Notes under the pieces: model-generated
What the model saw: the letters and a program-made list of their open reading frames with translations, nothing else
What the model was told of the DNA's origin: nothing
The model's database searches: none
Assembly (NCBI RefSeq): GCF_021134715.1
Contig: NC_060022.1
Coordinates: 2,175,001 to 2,239,000 of the forward strand
DNA length: 64,000 bases
Direction of reading: 5' to 3'
Origin: Daphnia pulex
Taxonomy: Eukaryota > Arthropoda > Branchiopoda > Diplostraca > Daphniidae
Program-made: the position numbers and the translations under genes
Part shown: positions 25,557 to 38,700 of the stretch, piece by piece
How the letters are laid out: each line of letters opens with the position of its first letter
How positions within the stretch are numbered: position 1 is the stretch's first letter

Positions 25557-28500
25557 GTTGGCTCGTCTTAGTTACAGTCGATTTTGTTTCTATTCATGTC
25601 CTTTGGACGTTAACTATTTGCGACTTCTAGTGTTCAAATTCCCATCATGACCGGCAGGGGAATTTAATAAGACGGGCGCCGTGCCAACTAGTCGTATATA
25701 GTCACGTGTCCCGAATTCCAAATAGGATGTATAGAAAACCCAACGAAAATGGAACGCCAAAGAATGGGCGATGGGGCGCAGATAGTAAAAAGAAAAGAAA
25801 AATAGAAATGCGCCTTTTGCTGTTTTTTGTTGACGTTTCTTGTTTGGCTATCTTTTTTTTTTCTTTTGGCAAAACATATCCAAGTGGCTTCTATAAAGAC
25901 CCTGTTTATTATGGCAGGAAGAGCCGGAACAAGTCCATCCTTTTTGCAATCGATTGAAATGTAAACTACTATAGGCAGTCAAGTGAAATGGCATAACAAT
26001 GGTGCTGATGAAAGAGTTGTGTGCGCAAGTGCATTAGTGAAACTCGACCTGCTTTTCGCTAGATACAACCAGCAGAAACTGGAGAGCCCTCTTTCACGTA
26101 ATAGTGCGACTCTCTTACAAAAGCGGAATAATGTATGCAAGGGGAAATAAGAAGAAGAAGAGCAAATCAATGTTACATGTATATTTGGCGATTAATCAAA
26201 ATAAATGGACGGAAATAGATCCGCTATGACGTCTAAGAACCTGGATCGATTTTCTTCCAACCTTGTTTTTGTTTTTTGTTTTTCTCCGGAGAGAGAGGTT
26301 TAGTCATTTTATTGATATTTGATATTGACACGCTGTTTGACTGTATTTGTTGTTTTGAACGCATCGTGACGCTTTTAGACGTCGCGTGAGCCCCCCGCCA
26401 AACACGCGAGACCCATTTTTCAATCACAGACGAATAAGCCAAATAGATTTTGGTTCAAATCAACTTGAAACGCACGGGGTATATAGTATAGTTCTCATTC
26501 CGCGTCGACCAGCGCAGTTAGAAAACAACCGGGGCAACGGATATAGCAGCGCACCAGCGATTCTAAATCCGAATGATGGACTTTTATGCGCTTGCGGTAA
26601 ATATATATATGTACGTTTTGGGCCGATTGCCAAATGCACATCTCTCTCACTCGACGAGAAAAACAAAAGAAACTCGTATACTACCACTGCATCATGCGCT
26701 AGCCCCTTCATTTCTTATGGCTATATAACTATTGCTGCTGGCGCCGGAGACCCCCTTGTACTACGCACAAAATCGTGACAAGATAAACGAATATTGCCCG
26801 TCACACGTCACATCGTCAGAGAGAGAGAGAGAGGCAAAGAAAGTTGAAGGAGTAAAAGAAAGTCTGCCGAGGCCAACCAACCTTGGCTGATGTCGTTAGC
26901 TCTTATATACAATACGACACTCACTAATGATTCTGAAGAAGAAGAAGCGTGGGATGTATATGTGAACAGCACTGGAAGAAACGATTGAACTTTAAGCGGA
27001 TCAGTTCCGGTTTTCAAATAAGTCTGTAACTGATGTCACGCCAATTTTCTTTTCTTGTTGATTTGATTCATCAGACGAAACTGCAGGAGGCCATCTGTCG
27101 TCGAGTTATTAGCATCAAAATGTAATATCGAGCCAAGTCTGCCAGGGAGTTTGCGATTTAAATTTGAACAATGTCGTTATAGAGCGGCAGATTGGTTTCC
27201 CCTTTTCTGATCGGTGGAGCGCGTAATCAATCAGTTTTGTGACATCAAATGACGTCACGTTCTGCCATTCTTTTCCTTCTATTTAATGGCAGCGCATTGA
27301 ATAGAAGCAGAAATGTTTTATGAGTTCATCTTTTGCAGTTGTGACGCGCATGAATTATCATAGCCCCATCAAACAGCCGTTTCCTGCTTGGTATGGCCTT
27401 GATGCAGCTTATACTAAGATATACCACACGCAGAAAAGAATAAAACTTTCAAAAAATTTAAAAGAAAAAAGGCGTGATGTTTCGTTCGCCAATTTCGGAT
27501 GGTTATTCAGGATGCGAATTGCCAGTTCGATTTCGAAATGCGCCAAGCTCTTCTGGGAAAAAGTCAAAAGTTGCCGACAGACGGCCGACTAATAAACTTT
27601 ATGCGTATATCTAAATATACACACCCACTTCCCTGTGACTAATACAAGTATTTATGAATGCAGAAAAAAAGGGCTCAGTTCCAAGATTATATATTTTTTT
27701 ATTTTTCTTCATTTGACAAAATCTTTGTCAAAGCCTACGCATAACATGGCAGAGAGAGAGAGAGACTGAAACGAAAATGCAGTGGCTATCGTCGCCGGGA
27801 TCTAAAGAGTTCTCCGTTTGGCTTTTGGCTGCTTTTACAGATGCCAATTATAGACATCCACAAGATCCCCAAACGTGAGGGAGGTGCTGACTGTATCCTG
27901 TCTCCGCTCAATGCTTCTTTTTTATTTCTTTCGCTATCAAGATAAGGGAAATAGCGAATCTTTCTCTTTGGAGAACGAGACGGTTATCAATAGGATTTCT
28001 GAATGATTCGATATAGTCAAGGAGAGTAGTATTTTGCCATAGGCAAGAGCAGAAGACTAGCGGATTCGAATGTGTCATTTTTTGAGGATCTGTAAATGTA
28101 ATTTCAAAAACATAGGATAGGACGTAAAGTATCGACCATATTATACAGACAGACAGGCAGACAGCTACCTTGAAAGGCCCATATTTCATCTGGTTGCCTG
28201 GAAATTTCCTGTTAAATCATTTGCATACGGATGACAGGTAAAAAGGAGAGAGGTGGAAGGAAGATATAGACTCGATCAAGGCTCTCCCATACACTCTTAT
28301 CTTTAATTCAATCTTGTTGTTGTAAAAGTTTGCCGAAAGCCCAAAAGGAAAAATTAGGATTGATTTTGGGTTATTCGAATTTTGCTGATTGGATTATAGA
28401 CAATGCATTCTGATTTGATCTGGTCTGATGAAAATAGAAAATATCAAATACGATTTTAGAACCAGAGCTTTGTTGCAATTCCAACAAATATGAAACAAGA

Positions 28501-29515
28501 GTTTTTGTTTTAAAGAAAAAACCACAATATTTTTTGTAAAAAGAAAATTCCTTAATTTACTGACCATTCTTCTACAATTCTGATTTGATTATAAATATTT
28601 AAAAAAAATTTAATGCATCATGGGAATTGAATTTTGGAAAATGCAACACAGCTTACGTTGATTCGGACCGAGATTTTCATTGTCATTGTTATTCTGCCAT
28701 GGAGAGGTTGTGCATTTTCGCGCTTTTTTTCACGTGGTCAGACGTGGTGTTGCTGGATAAAGTGGACAGCCATGGAATATTTTTGTCTTTTCGACCAACT
28801 TTGAGTAAGTTCTCTTTTATTATTGAAGTGAAGTGCAGTAAAAGAAAGTAAAAGTAGCTATACTTTCACCCCTCATCGTTGAAATTAGAATGGAGTAGTG
28901 AATAACATAAAAGATGTGGTAATCAGTTTCGTTTTTTATTGATAGAATATGAGGCGACCAGCATATCATTGATTCAAGATTCCCCTTTACTATTTTACAG
29001 TTGGCCCCACTTCATATTACAGAAATTTTTCATTGAAATTGATGCCATAAGCCTAAAACTCCAAAGTATGGTTCCTACGATAAAAAAATTAGGTAAGATA
29101 GAGCCATTTTCCTCAGACAACTTTGAAACCCACAGTCGAATTGCACTAGTCGCAGTTAAGGTTCTTCAGACTCGGCGATTCTCAGATGACAGCCGAGCGG
29201 ATCGATAGACTAGCGTGTCGAGAATTGGCGCCGCCACAAGTTCAAACCTCCGACGACCGACAGCATTACGAGCGAAGGAAATCCGAACTTTGAATTTCTC
29301 TCCTTGCCCTTCGATTCGAGAATAGATGATGTCAAGAAAGTTCTAGTTTCCAGTTCGTATTAATCGTGAGATTCACGTCGACCGTGAGCCAACACCAATC
29401 GATTTCAGTTTGATAATAACACGATGTCCATGTCTGTTTCCTTGAATCCATTAATTATATCATCACTATGATTTAAATGTAAAATTTAATTTATTCTGTA
29501 TTTTTCTTTTAATAG

Positions 29516-29765
29516 GCACGAAAGACTGGGTCAAAATTAAGGAAATGTGAAATTGGAGCGACTGTGAAATGGAAGAAAAAGTCACCCGATCTGCCGGCGT
29601 GAAATTGTGTCGTAATCATCGACAAGTGACCGGACTGCCATCGCAGTGGACGTACTGATTCGGATGCGGAAGCGCCGCTCGTTGTCGATTATAAGGGCCG
29701 GAGATTGGCCGGCCTGGTATGATGAACCACGTCCATCCCGTTCACGTTTCACACCTGGTGCTGCC
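29516..29765 (+). promoter_or_regulatory. Spliced 5' leader of the adhesion GPCR with a 29-codon upstream ORF
   Basis: TTTTTCTTTTAATAG ends at 29,515 and is a good acceptor, so the first coding exon probably begins at 29,516 with an untranslated part. The leader holds an upstream ORF from ATG at 29,569 to TGA at 29,656-29,658. Before it lies an ATG followed at once by TGA. An in-frame ATG at 29,664 would add 34 residues before the signal peptide, but its context is weaker than that at 29,766. Confidence 0.4.
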
Positions 29766-32700
29766 ATGAGCCGCTTTGGAGTTAGCAGTTGCTCTCGTCT
29801 CTCGCTGACGTTGTTTTTCCTCGTCGTTTTGAACTCGATGTTGTTTATGGCAGTTGGAGCAGCTCCCGTCACATCCGTGTCCAACGATAAGAGGAGCAGT
29901 GCCGGATCACGCACATCTTTAAGCCGCTGCCCAGCCATTTTCAACCCGATCCCTATGGTTGCCAATGCCAAAGTTGCCACCAGTCCCGATCTAACTGGCC
30001 AAAATGGCCAATCGAACGCAACGGAACCGTCAACGTGTCGCTACTTTTTGACGAAACGTTTTGGGACGCTGACGACGCCCGGCTTCCCGTCGGCTTTCCC
30101 CTTGCCGTTCATGTGCAGTTGGATCATCAACGCGACGGGATTTGAGGCCGACTCGTTCGTGACTCTTTACCTGACGCAGATGTACCTGACTCGCGGCGTC
30201 AAAGCCGTCCAGTACTCTTTCCGCAACGAGACAACCGCCATCGGTCGCAAGGAGCTGGACGAGCTGCACACACTTCGTCCCCGGCCGTATTCCGTCTACA
30301 GGATCAAAGCGCGGTACCTGGAAGTGCAGGTGAACCTAGACGAGTTGGTCAACGCCAACCTGCGAGTCGAGCGCCGGTTCATGGACGTTTACGGCTTCAA
30401 CATCACGTACGAAATCCAACCAAACACTTCGCGCATTCGCTCGGATACGTGCAACGTTGCCAACTGCACATTTAACGGCCACTGTTACGCCAATCACAAT
30501 TACAGGTAAGTGCAGCAAGGATGTGCAAAGCCTCGAATGATTTGAAACGGTGTGAAATTACCGTCAGTCCAGTAATTCATAGAATCTTATTGCTAATGTG
30601 TGTAGTTGGGCTATCGCTCGACCGGAACAACACCACTGTTATTTGGCTAAAACGTCATTTTAACTAAACCGTTAAAAAAATTGCTGGAGAAGTTGTATTT
30701 TTAACTGGGCAATGTTGAAATGGCGTGAAATTATTAGATATTAGATCCACCAAATGCGTTTCTGGCCATGGATAAAGCTCTGATCGTTATTATGTTTACT
30801 GGACAAGTCTACACTCAAATGGAATTTGTTTATTATCGTATTTATTTATTATTGCCATTGGCAGCCAGTTCCAGTGTTCCTGTCTGCCGGATTTCTCTGG
30901 AAAGTATTGCCAATATGGTCCCGAATGCAATCCGGCCAAAGGAATCAACGTCTGCAAAAATGGTGGCGTTTGTGGGTAAGTGATAAAACGAGTGACCGAG
31001 GACACTGGACAGTGACTGTCTGGGTGGTCAAAAGTCTGTAATTTTCCAACACTTTATTGTCATTGCATTTCACAAAATAGGTACCGCAGCGGTTTGACGG
31101 TTGTGCGCTGCAGTTGTCCGCCCAATTACAACGGAAGTTTGTGCGAGTTTCGCCGTGAATTCATCCCCTCCAAAGGTATGGCCTATAATTTCGATCGCCG
31201 TCAACCAAATCGTTCGAGTTAGCTGTCGTGATCGGCGACGGGCATTTTCGATTGTACGTTGTTGGGGAGGGGGCTGCTGTTTTCATTTGTGGTTTTTGGG
31301 CCGTTTCATTGAGCGCGCCTTTCCCGCCGCTCGTCTCTCGTGATGTCTTTATTGGGTCATTACTGTTCTGTTCTTCTGGCCCATTCATTCGTCTATCGAT
31401 CGAACGAAAAGCCAGGCCTATCTGGTGGCGTGCAGACCATGGCCGCCTTTCTCAGCAGTCGCCATTCTCTGTAAAATTGGCCGTCTTCATTTGACCAGCT
31501 CACGTTCCTTTGTTTGAGTTGCTGTTAAGACTGTCAACATATTCCAAGCCACAGAGCCCAGCAGAGTAGATTTGACTTTTGACAAACACTTTTTCCATTC
31601 TGCTACCACAATCGTTACGCAAACAGGGAAATTGAATCAATGTCTGCATAATGTCTGCGATGTTTTGCTTGTCGTTGATTGAACACGCGTTTTATTATCT
31701 CGACTGTCTTGTTGGCCGCTTTGATTGCAGAGTGCCTTTCACGGTTCCGGTTAAACTGCAGCCACCACTGCGCCGTAACGGACAAGGGAGGAGCCGCTTG
31801 CCGCTGCCCGTTCGATCAGGCCTTGAGATCCGACAATGTGACCTGCTATCCGCTCGGTGAGTCATTTCTCTCTTTTTTGTTTGTTTCTTGCGTTTTCTCC
31901 ATCACTTTTTTATGGTTGCCAGTCTTCTTCGCCCCTATTATTTTGTTTCCTCCTCTGACGTACGCGTTTCTTTTATTTTCCACTCGCTCGTGATGCCGAT
32001 AAAGTGAAACGGAATGAGAGGGGCGAATAAAATTCGTGTGCAGCGAAATAAAGGGAACGATTGAATTGCATCGTGCATCTTTTTAGTGAACTTTGTTCGG
32101 TCGTTATGTTTGTTGTACGAACAAAAAAAAAGGAAAAATACTACTGTACGAACTTTGTGAGTTAAATGTAGCATCAAAAAGTCTGATGACATAAAATTTG
32201 AATCCAATTTTACGAAGTGTTGGACATTACGTAAATCCAACACTTTGCAATATTTTTGTCACAATATGCAGTTATGCACATTGTGAAAGAGGATCAATTG
32301 AAAGCAACAGGTGTTACCATCGGTATGTGACGTAATGAATCAACTTCATTTTGTCAAAAAACCGTTGCCACTTTTATCGCGATACTTTTGTTTGTTTTCT
32401 ATTGATGACGTAGAAAGAAAATGGTTTTCAAGTTCTACAAACTAATCATAACGAATCAATATGTGACGAGATTGCGAGAGCGTTTTCCGGATAACGTATT
32501 TTATACTTTGACTGGCAGGTTGTCAGAATCAGCGTAGATTCTGACAAATTTTACAGTAAATCGTACATTATCCATCTCCGGGGAAAATATAGCTCATTTT
32601 TTTTTATTTTTATTTGCTCTTTCTACACGTTAAAAAAACTTGCCATTTTCACCAATTACTAGGAAACACAATTCTTTTAAAAAACAATTTCTTCAGTTTG

Positions 32701-35700
32701 CGTCACTCGGCGTTGTCCACAATCAATTGCGCTGTTTCTTAAGTTTCTTATTTTCCTCAGTTCTGTCAGTGTGTCACCGGGCAACTAGGAAAAAGTACGA
32801 AGGCGACAAGAAAGATGAAGAAGAAGACTTGGGATTAATCGACAAGCTTGTCTACAGTCAGTGAACGAATGATGTGTCGTGCAACCGCCAAAAGGTTTTT
32901 TTTCCCCCGGGAAAGTGCGGATGAAAACAAGTCGTTCAAGTGGAAGGGAACGACGACCGAGTCTTGTTTTTCTCCCCCCGTGTTTGACAGGAGGGAAAAG
33001 GGTTGCATGACGATTAATTATTCCAACCAAGTAAACAACCTCTTCATACTTGGAACCGATCTAAGATCCCCCTTTCCCCATACCGCAAATGTTGGTATTG
33101 ATTAGCTGCTCCAGCATGGGCTCCTCTTGTTATTCTATGGTACATATTCAAAAGTCCCCGCGCTCGCTCTTATTGACGGGCGTCGAAAGTTCATTTCTCT
33201 CACTTTTTCCTCCATCGGCGAAACTTTTTGAAGGTCTTGTTATTCTACCCATACATATAACGTAATAGCTCGGAAATTCATTTGTCACTTTTCGTTTGTA
33301 GACGATGATGACATAAGGGTAGGCTGTACTGTTTGGGTAGGGCTGGAGCAATGGCTATGTAACACGAGGGGATTATTCTTTCCATTAAAAAATATTGGGC
33401 GCAAGCTTCCAACTCTCTTTTTTTTGCTACGACTTTTGTGGTGAGCCGCAACGTCTTCTGGCGAATAATAAATGCTTAGTCAACTTTCCCTTTTTGGGGG
33501 AAATTTTTAAAACTCTTTAACTCCGACCTCCCGTCTTTGGAAGCTTAACCCTAACGGCTTCGGCTTATTCTCTTTATCTAGCGTCCATCGATCAAAGCAT
33601 AAAGCAAACGATGAGAATAACGAGAACAATGACGCGTCGTTGACTGGCATTACATTTTTCTTAAATGGGTTTTCCGCAAATCAGGAACTCGGCCATTAAC
33701 TCATCTTGATCCTCCCTCCTGTCTGGCAATTATATGATGTTGTTCTGTTGTTGTTTTTTTTCGGTTTCAACTATATTATTTTGCTCCTTTCCAATCGCTT
33801 ATTTTTCCTGCGGTACTACATTACGGCTGCATTTATATCATACCCACTCTCACGTAACGAAACGATGAAAGACGAAGTGGGGAGGAACGTTATTTATTTT
33901 TATGTAACATCGTTTTGAAGTGCTTTTATAGGTTTTTTCAAAACCGAACCACCGGCAAAAAGATTGCTTATTTCTACAATGATGATTGTAAACGCGCACA
34001 GGATGCAATCGCTATATTGGGCAACCGCCTATTTACTCGTTTCTCTGTGAGCCGCAAATTGGGCTTCTCCTCTCATCTCCTTTTCTTTTTCCCTCCTCCG
34101 TATATATCCTACGCGATTTCGTGACGGTTTTTATTTGAAATTGTGAAGGCTCGTTTCCTGTACTCTGTAATCGCTGAGCTACGAAGAGAGACGATTGCGT
34201 AGTACGCACACACACACGCATTTACGTATGTCCTATATATTTTGATGCCCATCATTTTCAGTCATTCTTCAGCTCCAACCTCGATGGAGCGTTGGATTTC
34301 CCGCTCCATCGACCCCACAACTCCCTCCCTACTTTTCTGGTGTTCCTGCTGGGAACGTGTATTAGTCTTCGACGTTATTCCTATATTCGTTTTCTTCTTG
34401 ATTTCCATTATTTTGTCGAAAGAAAACTGCCAAATTCAAAAGTAGTATGTTGATTTACAACCGAGTTGCAGCAGCAGAATAGGGGAGAGAAAACTGGTTT
34501 TGTTAATGTGCGACCGTAGGTGTGTCACGTCTGCGTTACTGCGTTTTCGGTCCTTTGTGAAATATTCTTTTATGAAAACATAAAAGAAACTTGATGCATT
34601 TCTTATTTTTCTTTTTACGACGACGAGTTTCCAATTTCGTGGGTTTTGAACGGGAAATTCTAAAGTTAAAAAATTTTTGTTGGCCCCTTTTTTCTCGAGT
34701 GTTGTACTAAAATTAGAATAGCCTTTTGCGTCGACCGAAAAGAATATAATGGCGTAAAGAATAGTGTGGTCTCCGCCACATCACCAACACCAAACAAATA
34801 ATGCCGAAATAATGGGTGAAATTTCTCTTATTTCTTCTTCTTTTTTTAATCTTTTATTATGTCTAAATCAGCAGACAGCAGTCACACACATAATCTTTAA
34901 TTTTTTTAAAGAATGTGGTATAACTTATCGGCTTAATGTTTGTAAAGTTATTGGAGTCTAGGATCAGTTGGACGAATTAGTTGGTATTGGTTTTCAATTT
35001 TCCGAGAACAACAAACGCGACCTATACTTCATCAGCTTTTTAATGCCACTCTTAATTTCAGTCGTTCACTTCTATTTCTTTCCGCTTCTTTTTTTTTAAA
35101 TTCTAAATGGCATCGATTGACATGCGTGGAGCGCACTCGGCGTGAGATAATAAGTATCCAATTTTACCCATCGAAAATTCTCTATACAAGCTATTGCAAC
35201 TTTTTCATTCCGTTGGTAGTCATTTTGGGCTTGGTTGATTTCTCCAAGGCAACTGAGGGGGACATGGAAATATGATAATGCCGAGATAATGCCACTATAT
35301 GCGCACGACCCATGCGAAAAAGACTTCTATAAATTCCTCGATCTAAAATATTTGTGATGACGTCAATAGAGTTGCGAAGTGTCAATTCCATTAGTTGATT
35401 GGACGTGCATGCTTACATTTTTGGCTGGCAGTCGCGGTTAGCTGATCGGATGTTGGTGATGCGCGTGAATGAGATTTGTGTACTTATGACCATCTAATAA
35501 TACCCTCATTTGATATTGATGCAGCCGTTGCTGTTGGCAACGACACACAGTCTCAGCTAAAATTTCCACTAAAAAACAAACAAACAAAAGGTCAATAATG
35601 CGGAAAGGAAAAACTGTGAAGGATACAACAAATGCCATATTGCGGAAAGCCGACATTTTCACAACTTTCATCCTCTAGTTGGCTACTGCATTGACGTCGA

Positions 35701-38700
35701 CCAACTCCTCCCATTTTTTATTCAGTGATGTTCACGTCTCTTGCGAGAATAGTAGAGCCTTCTTACGAAGTTTCTTATTCAAATTTCTTTTTGCTTTTTG
35801 CCTTGGTTTCCCACATTCATCGTAAGGGCGTTCCTTTAGACCTTTCGTGTAGTATTTCACACGATCTTAGGAACGCTAAATATAATGTACACGATAAGCT
35901 TTTATTAGTTAAAAAAAAATAATAATGGCGTAATAGCTTGCGTCAACCAAGTCTGGCTAGTTTGTGTTAGTTTCCCAACTCTATAAACACTGTAACGTCA
36001 TTAATTCAATCTGTTTATTGCAGTGCCATTAAGAATCTTGGGGAACGTCGTACTGGATAGGCCAATAAGTTTCAGTGACAAGCGCTTGGTGGACGGAGTC
36101 ACGACCGAGGTAAGTTCATTTCCTCCCGAAACTTACTACTGGTAAATTACTTAATGTTATTTCCTATTTCTTTTCAGTTGAAGAAAATGACCGACGAATT
36201 AACAGCGTACCTGTTCGTGGTGGGTTCAGTCGATCTGTTCGAGTAAGTTCATCGTTTAAAAATAAGAGAGAAAATTCGGAATTTTTATTATTCTTTTTGG
36301 CTTCCAGATCTGATTCAAATCGGCTACAGTTCATACTATGGAATTCCGAGAATTACAATATGAGCCGGACGAATTGGATCCAGCAGCAAGTTCCTTCCGT
36401 GGCAGCCGTAAAAAGCCGAGGTTTCACTGCACTACTCAATCGATCGGCCACCGGACTTCGGTCCTCTTGGACTGGCGTCATGAAGAGGATGCCGCGTGGC
36501 ATCATAAATCCATTCACCACCACCTACATCCCACAGCAGTGGAACAACTCTTATTCGTCCTTCGTCAACCAAATAAACACGAAAACGTGGAAAGTGCAGG
36601 GCGAAGCCATCGCCATTCGAAACCTCAGCATTGTCCAAGTTCCAGCTCTCATCATCGAGGTCCGAATTTCTTGCCATTATTTTGTTATGCACAATTTATT
36701 CACGTTTATTCCGTACCATCTATTCATGCAGTGGGTAAAACTGGACGTCAAAGGTCAGGTTCGAGAAGGCTATCCCTTCACAGTGGCATGCAACGCAAAC
36801 GGCTCGGGTAGGAAAGATTTGAAAATGGACTGGTTCAAGGATGGCCATAAGGTGGACGACTCTTTTGCTCTGGCGCGCAACGTGTCCATCTTCATTCACG
36901 AGAATCAGGACCTTCGAGGATTCTTCACGTTTTATTTGGAGGTGAAACAGGCGTCGTTAGCTGATCGTGGCGAATTTGAATGTCGGGCCACTGACTGGGG
37001 ACAGACTGTCCGGAAGAGCGTTTTTCTCGACGTCATCACCCCTCCCATTCTCGACCTGATGCCCATCAATCCCGTTGTCCTGCCGGTATTTTCTTGTTTC
37101 TCTTTCGGAAAAAGAAATATTGCATTGACACCAAATTGGAAATCCTTGTTACTTTTTTGTAGGGAACGGCCGTGAATTTGACGTGTCGTGATGAGAACCA
37201 TCTGGCCCGGCGGACGACAACCAAGTACGTCTGGTTGAAAAATGGCCGGCCGATTGAATCGTCATGTGATGAGATCATTGAAGATTTGACGCCAGTCGGG
37301 AGTCTTTTGAAAATCACTGCGATTCAGGTTCGTTGATTTCTTCCAATTTAATATTTTTCGATTTCACCTGATCTTATTCCGTGTGATTGATGATAACCGA
37401 AATTTGTCGTCCAATATTTAGCATAGCACCAATTACTCATGCCGAGGTGAAAACGGAACCAAACTGGCGAACAAGACGACGCACATTTTTGTTGTTCGTC
37501 CAGACAGAGCCTGTCCCCAGGAGAAGAACCGGGGCGTCGAATGGCTTATGACGGCTGTTGACGTCACCAATTATCAATTCTGTCCAGCCGGATACGTTGG
37601 CGTGACAAGGAGACGTTGTCTCTCCGTTAAACAGCCGATAGACAACAGCGAAATCGCAGCGACTGCAGTTCGGGAATTTTGGAAATGGGGCGAACCAGAT
37701 TTTTCCGACTGCAGTGATCGTGAAGTCACCGAACTCTACCGTCAGTTGAAGTTGATCACTTTGGGCTATGCCGTCACCGATATCGCCTCCATCATCAACA
37801 AATTTGCCGATTTCATTCAAAGAAAACTCAAAGATTTTGCAGATCACGAGAGTCTGAAAAGTGCGGGTAGCGAACAGACAACCCAATTCCTTTATCTGCC
37901 TGGCGAAGGCAACGCTCTGCTAGAAATAGCCATGAACTTGGAGGCTTTTCTCTGGAGAAGGACAGAAGTTTTACCACAGTCCTTCTGGAACTCGACAGCT
38001 ATCCAATACTTGTATGCACTTGATGCCCTGCTGTCCATGCCAAAAGACTTTTTCCGCTTGGATGTAAGTAGGAAGCGGTCATTAGTTGTTTATGGAAAAT
38101 GAATAAAGTTTTCTTGAACTTGTTTTTTTCCAGGGAGGAATACCGATCCTGCGATTCATCCAGAATCACTTGACTCTGTTAGGCATCAGTCCGAAAGGAG
38201 GATATCCTCTTGGTGCCATTGAATCGCATCTATTAAAGAACAGCGACATTGACACCGACTTTAATAAGTAAACCAGAATTTGTTATTTTCGTTGTCCTTT
38301 ACTTTTAAAAATTGTTTGATTCTTTCCAACGTCCAGGAAAGAGCTCAAGTACAAAGAACGTTTGAAATTCTTGCCAAGGTATTTTTATCTTAATTGTTGC
38401 AATATCACTTGAATTTTATTGTTCTAATAATCTTATTCCCTTTTGAATAAAGTCAAACAGGTTTCAAAAATCTTACGCAACTTGCGCCCGCCCAATTCTT
38501 TCTCAATAAACCAAACGGATCCAACGTGACGATGGATTTCTTTTCGACGGTTGAACAACTGCAGATAAGGGGCGGTGAATATATTTGCGCCTTGTTGCTC
38601 CTTCAACCCACAAATCATTCCCGTGGATGGGACTATTGGGACATGAATTCTTGTTCCATCGAACGGCTGTCGGACCCGTCTGCGTTCCGCTGCCTTTGCT

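Larger units (their letters stand above)
11956..29515. other. 17.5-kb stretch with no supportable gene
   Basis: Reading both strands, I found no conserved protein domain, no tRNA with a clear B box, and none of the microRNA seeds I know. Longer open frames, such as 14,315-14,923 (202 codons) and 19,026-19,739 (237 codons), have low-complexity S/F/Y-rich composition and no homology I can name. The stretch may be the upstream regulatory region or a 5' intron of the adhesion GPCR that follows, because that gene's first coding exon appears to be preceded by a splice acceptor. This is inference. Confidence 0.5.
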
